Shown: one piece after another, positions 53,458 through 62,200 of the stretch
How the letters are laid out: the number at the start of each line of letters is the position of its first letter
Numbering within the stretch: position 1 is the stretch's first letter
Assembly (NCBI GenBank): GCA_028685875.1
Contig: JAQUDD010000003.1
Span: forward strand, 59,561 to 123,560
DNA: 64,000 nucleotides
Reading direction: 5' to 3'
Source of the DNA: Candidatus Absconditabacteria bacterium
Lineage (GTDB): Bacteria; Patescibacteriota; Gracilibacteria; Absconditabacterales; Absconditicoccaceae
The notes under the pieces: generated by a model
Seen by the model: the letters and a program-made list of their open reading frames with translations, nothing else
The model's database searches: none
Told to the model about the DNA's origin: nothing
Program-made: the position numbers and the translations under genes

Positions 53458-53480
53458 AAAAAGAGCCAACGGCTCTTTTC
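53458..53480. terminator. Bidirectional terminator after dcd
   Basis: AAGAGCC and GGCTCTT pair around a 3-nt loop with flanking A- and T-runs; it serves dcd (+) and the CcdA-like gene (-), which converge here. Confidence 0.8.
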
Positions 53481-53489
53481 AAATATATA

Positions 53490-54350
53490 TTATCGTCGGT
53501 AGAGACTTCCAATCACATAGATTCCAAGTCCGAGCATCAAGAGTCCGACAATCAGGTGAATAAGTCTGGTATTCTTATTTTTGAAGGCTCAGATTTTTTC
53601 AGCAGTTGAATATCCAAATCCAATTAATCCTGCAATAATTACCATAGGAAGTATGAAAATTAGATTATAGACCGTGAGATATATATATCCTCGAAGATTG
53701 AGACTTTGACTTTCTGAGCTAAGATATCCAAGTATGGTTAAATAAGGACCAGAAGAACAGGGAAGTAAGAAGAGACTTACGACGATTCCTACTACAAATG
53801 CTCCAGCGGGAGAGGTTACCTTTTTGATAATCTTTTGCATGAGTGGTCTCCAAGACATAGGAACTTCCATTACGAATCCTTTTCCGTATCGAAAGTAGTC
53901 TTTGAGATTGGCTAGTCCGACGAGTATTCCGACGATTCCCACAATCCATTTTAGCCAGAACAGACTTTCTACATTTCCTAATAATTTAAGTACTCATATC
54001 CCTAGTAAGAAGTAGGTAATGAATACCGCAAGAGCAAACATTAATCAAGAGAGGAGTGCCTTTTTTCTATTTTTTATTTTTGCCAAAATGCTTGTAAGAA
54101 GTAGCAACATTACAGCAAACGCACAAGGATTAATGCTGTCTGCAAGAGCAGCAGGCAACATGACCCCAAAGAATTTTACTCTCGTTCATCGAGAGGCATC
54201 ATTTGCTGATGGATTCTCATTAATGGCCTCATTTTCCGTACTCACTGCTCTATCTGTAGATATTGGGGCAATATTTTCTTGAGCTAGTGTAACTCCTAGG
54301 GGAGATAGCACAAAAACAGCACTCAATACAACTTTTATGATTTTAGACAT
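53490..54350 (-). CDS. CcdA/DsbD-like membrane thiol-electron carrier, 286 aa
   Basis: Signal peptide (IIKVVLSAVFVLSPLGVTLA), a short polar outer segment, then six or more helices. The first TM block holds LPAALADSINPCAFAVMLLL and the later one VGIVVSLFLLPCSSGPYLTI, the paired Cys of the CcdA/DsbD transmembrane domain that carries electrons outward. Gly from TGA occurs at 54186, 54045, 53994 and 53589 on the plus strand. It starts 24 nt downstream of a membrane-tethered glutaredoxin-like gene, its probable redox partner. Confidence 0.8.
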
Positions 54351-54374
54351 CAAATATGTAGACATAATAAAGAT

Positions 54375-55073
54375 TTATTTCTGTTTCTTATTCTTTTTTG
54401 TCGTTGTACTTGGTTTAGATGTCCCTCCTTTTAGTGTGATTGCAATCAGGATTATTACAACGATTCCCGCAATAATATATACAGGAGTTCTGTTTCCTGT
54501 GGTAACAATTTTAGGATCAAAGTTAGGATATTTTTCTCTAATTTCTTGTTCGATTATTCCAAAGTGATTGTACATGTCACTTCCTCCACCGATAAGGGCA
54601 TAGATATTTCCATCAGGTTCTTCTACTATCATGAAAGGGGTTCCTACTTGTCCTAGAGGTATTCCTAATTGTTCTGCCCGCGCAAGCATTTCGTTTGCAT
54701 TTTCTTGGTTCATTGTCACTTCTTTTTTTGTTAGGGTGATGAGTTGATCAATCCCTGTTTCTCTGAGGTATTTTTCTAACTGGATACAGTAGGAACAAGA
54801 TACTCCATAATAGTAGATATAGTTATTGTCATTAATTTTTCAGATTTCTTCCGCACTTGTTTTTCCTTCATCGGGGATGGTTATTTGATTATTCTCATTT
54901 ATAGTTTCTCTTTCGTCTGCTTCTGTATTTATTGTTTCTTCCTCAAGCGTTTCTGAAGTGGTTATGATATTTTCGACGTTAATTTCTGGAGATTCTTCTT
55001 GTGCTAGTGTGATGATTCCCGTAGATAAAAGAAGAAGGCTGAGTGTCATAATTCCTTTATATAAGCTTTGCAT
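54375..55073 (-). CDS. Membrane-tethered glutaredoxin-like protein, 232 aa
   Basis: Signal peptide (MTLSLLLLSTGIITLAQ), an acidic linker, then a thioredoxin-fold domain with YYYGVSCSYCIQLEKYL (CxxC; the Gly before KIND is TGA at 54840), QVGTPFMIVEEPDG (cis-Pro) and a C-terminal anchor VYIIAGIVVIILIAITL. It is exported with its active site outside the membrane, and with the CcdA-like neighbour it probably keeps outer-face disulfides reduced or shuffled. Confidence 0.75.
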
Positions 55074-55207
55074 AGTACTTTTTTATAAGATAAATAAAAC
55101 CTGCCCCGTAGGTATAGTATTCTTAAAAATAAATACAAGAGATTTTTTGATTTATTCAGCATTCTGAATATAATGGGAGTATACTATTTATTTCTAAATG
55201 TTTTTCT

Positions 55208-56170
55208 ATGGCAGATTTATCAAAAGTACAACAAATCGTGGATGATATTGCAGCGATTAAGATTCAAGGAGCTACCAATATTGCAAAATCAGCGTTTCAT
55301 ATTTTAGTTGAAGAACTTAAGAGGCAAAAATTTTCTACTGCTGTTGAGGTGAGAGAATTCCTTTTTCCTGCGATGCAGATGCTTGAGAAGGCAAGACCCA
55401 CGGAGCCGATGATGTTTAATGGGATGGCGTATATTACGAGTGAGGTAGCATCGCTTGGTGATGAAGCAGATGTTGCTTCCCTTCGCCAGAAGGCAGAGGA
55501 GGCGGCTCAGCATTATTTCGATTTGATTATCTCTACTGCTCAGCAGGCGATTGATAATGGCGTAGGAATTCTGAAGTATGGTGATAGTGTGTTGACCCAT
55601 TGTCATAGTAGTTCTGCAATTAAAACGATTATTGCGAATAAGGCAGGAGGAAAAGATTTTTTGGTATATAATACTGAGACGAGACCTCTCTATCAAGGAA
55701 GAAAGACTGCAAAAGATTTTCTTGATGCAGGAATGAAAATTACGATGATTGTAGACGCATCGGCACCATTTATTTTGGATAAAGACGATCCGTTTGGCTT
55801 AGATATTCATGCGGTAATTATTGGATGTGATGCAATCAAACTTGATGGAAGTATTATCAATAAGGTAGGAAGCTACAGTATCTCAGCAGCAGCATTTGAC
55901 AATACTATTCCCGTCTATATTGCGGGGAATCTTCTTAAATTAGATGTGCACGATGATATTCATATTGAGACGAGGGCGGGAGAAGAAGTCTGGTCAGACA
56001 AACCAGAAGGTCTAGAAATTATAAATTTTGCTTTTGATCAGATTCCTCCTAGATTTGTTACGGGAATTATTACTGAGTTTGGAATCTTGAAGCCGCATGA
56101 GTTAGAGCCAGCATTGAAGAAGCATTATCCTTGGATGTTGGAAACTGCTTCGAGAGGTGAGAGGCATTAG
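55208..56170 (+). CDS. Ribose-1,5-bisphosphate isomerase (eIF-2B-like)
   Basis: A 320-aa protein of the MtnA/eIF2B-alpha fold. It shows YGDSVLTHCHSSSAIKTI (an HCHSS loop typical of R15P isomerase), VYNTETRPLYQGRKTA, GCDAIKLDGSIINKVGSY and the Asp/Lys-rich catalytic middle. In archaea and many CPR bacteria the enzyme converts ribose-1,5-bisphosphate to RuBP in the AMP salvage pathway with type II/III RuBisCO. Neither RuBisCO nor AMP phosphorylase lies in the window. No in-frame TGA. Confidence 0.8.
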   Translation: MADLSKVQQIVDDIAAIKIQGATNIAKSAFHILVEELKRQKFSTAVEVREFLFPAMQMLEKARPTEPMMFNGMAYITSEVASLGDEADVASLRQKAEEAAQHYFDLIISTAQQAIDNGVGILKYGDSVLTHCHSSSAIKTIIANKAGGKDFLVYNTETRPLYQGRKTAKDFLDAGMKITMIVDASAPFILDKDDPFGLDIHAVIIGCDAIKLDGSIINKVGSYSISAAAFDNTIPVYIAGNLLKLDVHDDIHIETRAGEEVWSDKPEGLEIINFAFDQIPPRFVTGIITEFGILKPHELEPALKKHYPWMLETASRGERH

Positions 56171-56202
56171 AGATAGGTGAAAAGTGAAAGAGTGAAAAAA
56201 AT

Positions 56203-56230
56203 AAAAAGCTGGTATTGATCCAGCTTTTTC
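56203..56230. terminator. Bidirectional terminator
   Basis: AAAAAGCTGG and CCAGCTTTTT pair around a 7-nt loop. It ends both the isomerase (+) and the convergent CDGSH gene (-). Confidence 0.85.
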
Positions 56231-56254
56231 TTTTATTGTCTCTATTTATTTTTT

Positions 56255-56941
56255 TTATGTGGATATTCCCTCCATATGTGCACATTTTAGATGTTTCCCA
56301 TCACAGAAAGGCATATTTTGCGATGTTCCACAGCGACAGAGGGTTACTCTGTTTCTTATAGGATACCCTTCTCCATCACTGCTCTCTATAGGTATTCCTC
56401 CCTGAATTCGAAGAGGACCTTTGTAATTTTTTCCCCTATCCTCAATTAGTCAGATCTCTGGTTCTAATATTGGTTCAATACTTTTTCCTTCTTTTTGGAG
56501 TATTGTTAATCTTCCTGCTGGACAGTTACTGGCGCTTTGCATAGCATTTTGGGTATCTTTTTCGTTTTCGTGATGGATGACGCTATTTCGTGTGTCTTTT
56601 CCCAAATGACAAAATCTTGCTATGGCACAGAGGTTTTGTTGGTCTAGCATGTCTACTTCCTCTCCTAGATAACGTTTTGCTGCTTCCTCATACTGTTTTT
56701 TCTCTGCATATTCTGTGCCTTCAAATCCTATTTTCCCATGTGTCCCATCACAAAAGGGAATATTGTTGGTATGTCCACAGCGACAGAGATAGCTTGTTTC
56801 TCAACTTGGATATTCTTTTCCTTTTTCTCGTTTGATTGGAGTCCCTTCTTCATTGTTGATCATAATTTCCTGTCTGATAGGAATATTTCCAGAGACTTCA
56901 TATGGTCCTTTTGGTAGAATCCTAATTTTTTTGTCTGTCAT
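56255..56941 (-). CDS. Double-CDGSH iron-sulfur protein, 228 aa
   Basis: Two CDGSH motifs bind 2Fe-2S clusters: YLCRCGHTNNIPFCDGTHGK and LCRCGTSQNMPFCDGKH. Between them lies a Cys-rich helical domain (CAIARFCHLGKD and ASNCPAGRL) that resembles the divergent 4Fe-4S mono-cluster domain found in fused CDGSH proteins. One TGA (56450) is Gly in the linker. It starts at ATG 56941 and ends at TAA 56255. Electron-transfer or Fe-S storage protein; partner unknown. Confidence 0.88.
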
Positions 56942-57087
56942 CGGTAATGAGAAAAAACTAAAATATCCTTATTTTCTCTCCAAAGGATAAGCATTAAGAG
57001 AACATATTTTATTTTTTGCTGAGAAAAATATTAGATGAAGCTGTTCTATTACTGATTGTTTTAATTATTCTTTTCATGTAGTAAACC

Positions 57088-58158
57088 CTATTTTTTGACG
57101 AGATTTAGCACCATAATTTCACTTTGACTTCCTAATCTGAAGGGGAGTCCTCGTGTTCCAATTCCTTGTGAGACAATGGCGGTTTTTCCTTCTTCATCAT
57201 ATCTTCCGTAGAAATACTCATTCACTAATTTTGCAATCGGCATAATGAAGAGATTTTGTCCTCTATGCGTGTGTCCAGCGAGCTCAAGATCAATGGGATA
57301 GTCAACTAATTTTGAAAGGGAAATAGGTTGATGGGTGATGAGGATGGTAAATTCTCCGTCATTTTGGATATCGCTTGCTGAGAGGATTTCCTCAAGAGTT
57401 TGTTCTCCCCAGATACTTTTATCATCTATTCCTACTATTTGGATGCCATTGCTGTTGATGCTTTCATTTCTGAGAAGGACAATTTCAGAGATGTCTTGGA
57501 TTTTTTCGCTGATGCTTACTTCTCCCATGGTGTCATGATTCCCTAGTGTTGCGTAGATGGGAACTCCTATGTCATTTAGTACTTCATAGGCTAGCACATA
57601 TTTTTCCTTCACGTTATCGAGCATATCTCCTCCAATGAGAACAAGATCAGGATTCTGATTTTTGATTTCTTTTTTGAGGGTTTCTAGGTGGATCGTATGA
57701 AATGCGCTGTCTACATGGATATCTGTTACAAAGAAAATTTTCAAAGGCTGAGTGATCTTTGGACTAGAGATGGTAATGTTGGTCAGCTTTGTATTTAGGG
57801 TTTGAATTGCTCAAATAGCGAAGATGATCACCATTACAAGGATAATAGATCGAGAAGGAAGTGTAACTCGTTTAGAGATGAGGTGATGTAAGGCAAGAAA
57901 GGGGGTGCTGAAGACAATGAAGGAAACTATCCATATTCAAACACTACTTATAATGTCTACATTTGCTCGATTAATCTCCTCTGTGAGAAGACTAATAATT
58001 ATGATACAGAAAATAATAAGTGTACATATTCCTGCTTGTTTGTAAGATCCGCTTCGTCCAAAAATCTTGCTTCGTCTCAGACAGGCATAAAAAATGAGAG
58101 CGGTGACAAGCGTAAAACTGATTACTCAGATAAGGATATTCATGATGCTAAGTTTCAT
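57088..58158 (-). CDS. Membrane-anchored metallophosphoesterase, 356 aa
   Basis: Four or more N-terminal helices (about residues 5-25, 45-65, 70-95 and 105-125) are followed by a calcineurin-like domain: IFFVTDIHVDSAFH, DLVLIGGDMLDN (GGD), ATLGNHDTMG (GNHD), ILITHQPISL and ELAGHTHRGQ (GHTH). Order and topology match YkuE/YaeI-type phosphoesterases, which act on UDP-diacylglucosamine or similar lipids in some bacteria. Four TGA in the membrane part are Gly. ATG 58158 is preferred; ATG 58143 is also possible. Confidence 0.82.
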
Positions 58159-58181
58159 AAGTAAGGTCAAGAACTAAGGTA

Positions 58182-59168
58182 TTAAGAAAGAGTGAATCCT
58201 ATTTTTTTGTAGACTTCGGTGATCTTTTTTTGAGCTATTTCTTGGATGTGGGAAGTGTTTTTTGCTAACATATGTATCACTTCTTCATCACTAATAGCAT
58301 GGTATTTTTTTTGGATGGGTGCAAGATAGTTTCGCATTTTTTCAAAGGTATATTCTTTTGCTTCTTTGTAGGATAGGCCCCCGGCAAGGTACTTTTTTCT
58401 TCGTGCTTGATCTTCCTCCGGAGTGAGGAAGAGTTTTCCAATTTTGTAGACATTACATTCATCAGGATTTTTTGATTCTTCTACGGTTTTGGTGTCTGTG
58501 GCGATTTGCTTTACCTTTTTGAGTAAGGTCTTTTCATCGTCTAGTAGTCCAATATAGTTGTTGTACGATTTAGACATTTTGCGTCCATCTAATCCCGTAA
58601 TGGTTGCTACTTCTCTATTAATTAAGGGATGAGGAACTTTAAACGTTTCTCCATATTGGCGATTAAATTTTTCTGCTATGTCTCTTGCATATTCTACGTG
58701 TTGTTTTTGGTCTTGTCCTACAGGGACGAGATCTGCATCATAGAGGAGGATATCAGCAGCCATCAGGACAGGGTAGTTGAAAGTCCCCACGGAAAGTTCT
58801 CCAGCTTTTCCTTTTGCTAGGGCATCTTTGTAGGAGTGCATTCTTTCCATGGTTCCCATAATCGTTAGGCAGCTAAGTACCCGATTGAGTTGGGCATGAG
58901 CAGGGATTTCTGCTGGATTATAGATAAAGACTTTGTTTGGATTGATTCCTATGGCAAGGTAGAGCTTGAGTATGGTAAGACTATATTCTTTGAGGGTTTT
59001 AGGGTCGTGAAGCTGAGTAAATCCGTGCATATTTGCTAAAAAAAGAAAAAATTCTGCATCTTTTTCTGTATGAGTGAGATCAATGAAGGGTTTGATTGCT
59101 CCGAAATAATTTCCTATATGGAGCTGTTCTCCTGTTGGTTTCAGTCCTGTTAAAATTCTTTTTGTCAT
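58182..59168 (-). CDS. trpS: Tryptophanyl-tRNA synthetase
   Basis: Class I aminoacyl-tRNA synthetase, 328 aa, typical. HIGH-type motif GEQLHIGNYFGAI, the Trp-binding region YPVLMAADILLYDADLVPVG, QKQHVEYARDIAEKFN and the KMSKS motif LDGRKMSKSYNNYIGL. No in-frame TGA. It ends in TAA at 58182, and the phosphoesterase gene starts 23 nt beyond that stop on the same strand. Confidence 0.96.
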   Translation of the reverse strand: MTKRILTGLKPTGEQLHIGNYFGAIKPFIDLTHTEKDAEFFLFLANMHGFTQLHDPKTLKEYSLTILKLYLAIGINPNKVFIYNPAEIPAHAQLNRVLSCLTIMGTMERMHSYKDALAKGKAGELSVGTFNYPVLMAADILLYDADLVPVGQDQKQHVEYARDIAEKFNRQYGETFKVPHPLINREVATITGLDGRKMSKSYNNYIGLLDDEKTLLKKVKQIATDTKTVEESKNPDECNVYKIGKLFLTPEEDQARRKKYLAGGLSYKEAKEYTFEKMRNYLAPIQKKYHAISDEEVIHMLAKNTSHIQEIAQKKITEVYKKIGFTLS

Positions 59169-59241
59169 GGATAGGTCTTGTGAAGTAAACTGCTTTTCTT
59201 TTTAGCAAAAGAGCTTTCCTTTTCAAGTTCAAGAATATACT

Positions 59242-59265
59242 AAAAAACACCACATTTGTGTAGTG
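59242..59265 (-). terminator. Terminator of the giant repeat protein
   Basis: On the minus strand CACTACA and TGTGGTG pair around a 4-nt loop and are followed by six T. It lies 23 nt after the stop of the repeat gene. Confidence 0.75.
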
Positions 59266-59287
59266 TCTTTTTTCTATGATTGGTTTG

Positions 59288-62200
59288 TTACATTCTCCTC
59301 AACATTAAGAATACATTTCCCCTCAGTTCTTTCATGAAGGGTTGGCTGATATCATTTATGATTTTTTCTTTGTTGAGTGCTAAAAGATGGTTTTCATACC
59401 AAGCATCTTCACTCTCTGCATTATAGGTGTTTCCTCGAAGGAGTCTAGAAAGAATGGTCCCTACTTCTGCTCTGGTAAGCTCTCCATAAGGAGTAAACTC
59501 CTTCTTAACCGTTAGTCAATCAGCACGGTATCCCATCAATCCAAGATTACATGCTTGAGTGATATATCCTTGTAATTCTTCATTTACCTCTTTGATATCC
59601 GTAAATGCTTTACAAGCTTCTTTCTCGAGGATTTCTTTATTGAGCACTTGTGTTGCATAGACAGAGATGACTTTTGCAAATTCAGCTCTGATAATCGCAT
59701 CATCAAATCTTGCTGCTTCAAGGCTTGGCATCGTAGTGAGCCCGTTTTCATAGGCTCGAGTATAGAGTTCTTGCATTTCTCCCTTTGAAGGAGAGCTACT
59801 AATATCATCTTCTACTACTATAGTTTCTGGATCTTTCGCTTCCGCTCAAGATGACGGAATCTCAGCACAGTTTGCTTCTGTACAAGGATTCTTCTTTACT
59901 AAGATTGTTCCTCCCCCTCAACTCTGTCCCGTCTTTGAGGGAGTTTCTTCATTTTCGTTTCCGTTAGTTGCTTCCTCTCCTATCGCTGGGATCGTTAAGG
60001 TGAGAGGGTCTGATCGCCACTTTCCTTCCCCACTATCTGCAACAAGAGTAATTTGATCAGGGACATCTTTTTTGGGTACTTCAAGGGCAAACTTTCCCTG
60101 TCCATCGGCTTGAGCCGTGTAGGTAGTCTCATCTGGTAAAGTTCCCTTTATTTGAGCTCAGCTTTCTGTTTCTCCTTGGACGATGGCCACAACAGGATCT
60201 TGAGGCTTATTTACCACTTGTCCCATAAGAGAGGTTGCAATTGCAGTATCCATGGCTTTCACTACGATGTTAGCATTCGATGCTATGGTAATTCCTGTAG
60301 CTCCCGCGACTCTATATCCTTTTACTACTCAAGGATTCCATAAAAATGCATAAGTTTCGATACTCGTTACAGAATCCGGAATCGTTACTGAGGTCAGTTT
60401 GTTCACAGAAAATGTTCTATACCCAATGCTGGTTATTCAGGTTCCTAGGGTTACCGAGGTCAGTTCATTATAAGAAAATGCATTATTTCCGATACTCGTT
60501 ACGGAATTTGGGATTGTCACTGAGGTCAGTTTATTGCTATAAAATGCATAATTTCCGATGCTTGTTACTCCAGTTCCTAGCGTTACCGACGTCAGTTGAT
60601 TGTTACCAAATACCCTCTCTCAGATGCTTCAATTCGGGATTATAGCTGAGGTCAGTTGATTGGAAGAAAATGCATAATTTCCGATACTCATTACAGAATT
60701 TGGGATTGTCACTGAGTTCAGTTGATTGTTAATAAATGCATAATTTCCGATGCTCGTTACTGAATTCGGGATCGTTATTGAGGTCAATTGATTGGAAGAA
60801 AATACATTAGTTCCGATACTTGTTACCGAATTCGGGATTACTACTGAGGCCAGTTGATTGGAAGTAAATGCATAATTTCCGATGCTGGTCACGGAATTCG
60901 GTATGATCGCTGCAGTGAGTTGGTTGTCATAAAATGCTTTATATCCAATGCTGATTACTCCCGTTCCTAGGATTAGTGAGGCTAGTTGGTTACGTTCAAA
61001 TGCATTATCTCAGATGCTCGTCACGGAACCGGGAATGATCACTGAGGTTAGTTGGTTGTAAGAAAATGCATTAGTTCCGATGCTCGTTACTGGATTCTCT
61101 CCTATAGACTCAGGAATCACTACTTCCGCAATACATTCTGGATATACTCCTGCTTTATAGTCTGTAATAGTAATTTTTCCACCAGAGAGACTTGTCACAA
61201 AACAGGCTGTAGGTATCTCCTGATTAGCGGAATCCAATGCTGGAATCGTCAATACAAGAGTGTCGGATCATCGCTTTCCTGCGACCCCGCTATCGGCAAC
61301 AAGAGCGATTTTATCGGTAACTTCTGTCTTTGCTAGTTCAAAACTAAAACTCCCCTCTGCATCTGCAGTGATAGTATAAGTGCCCCCCTCTATCAAAGTT
61401 CCTGTTAATTGAGCTCCGATGTCTGTTTGTCCTTGGATAAGTACTTTCGTAGGGTCTCCCTCTTTGTCTACTACTGTTCCAGAAAGGGAGGTCGTTGATG
61501 TCCAGTCTCTTACGAGAATATTAGCGTTAGCTGCTACGGTAATTCCTGCTGTTCCTGCGGCTCTATATCCCTTCACTACTTGAGGATTATTTGCAAATGC
61601 ATTATTTCCTATGTTCGTTACTGAATCCGGTATCGTCAGCGACCTCAGTTGGTTGTTTCGAAACGCCTCCTGTCCGATGCTTGTTACTCAATCCTGCATT
61701 ATTACTGAGGTTAGTTGGTTGACTCTAAATGCCCCTGTTCCGATAGTGGCTACTCCCGTTCCTAGGGTTACCGAGGTAAGTTCATTGTAAGAAAATGCAT
61801 CAGTTCCAATACTCGTTACGGAATTTGGGATAGTCACTGAGGTCAGTTTATTGCTATAAAATGCTTGCTCTCCAATGCTGGTTACTCCCGTTCCTAGCGT
61901 TACCGACGTCAGTTGATTGCTATAAAATGCATAATTTCCGATGCTCGTTACGGAATTTGGGATTGTCACTGAGGTCAGTTTATTGCTGAGAAATGCTAGC
62001 TCTCCAATGCTGGTTACTCCCGTTCCTAGGGTTAATGAGCTCAGTTGGTTGTTACCAAACGCCATCCTTCAGATGCTTCAATTCAGGATGGTCGCTGAAA
62101 TTAGTTGATTTCCATAAAATGCCTGCTCTCCAATGCTGGTTACTCAAGTTCCTAGTGTTACTGAGGTCAGTTGATTTCCATAAAATGCTAGCTCTCCAAT

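Noticed and set aside
59830..59865. Second HSERSEES-type repeat in the LRR giant
   Set aside because: CGCTTCCGCTCAAGATGACG is similar to the repeat end, but the match is short and imperfect, so I do not claim it.
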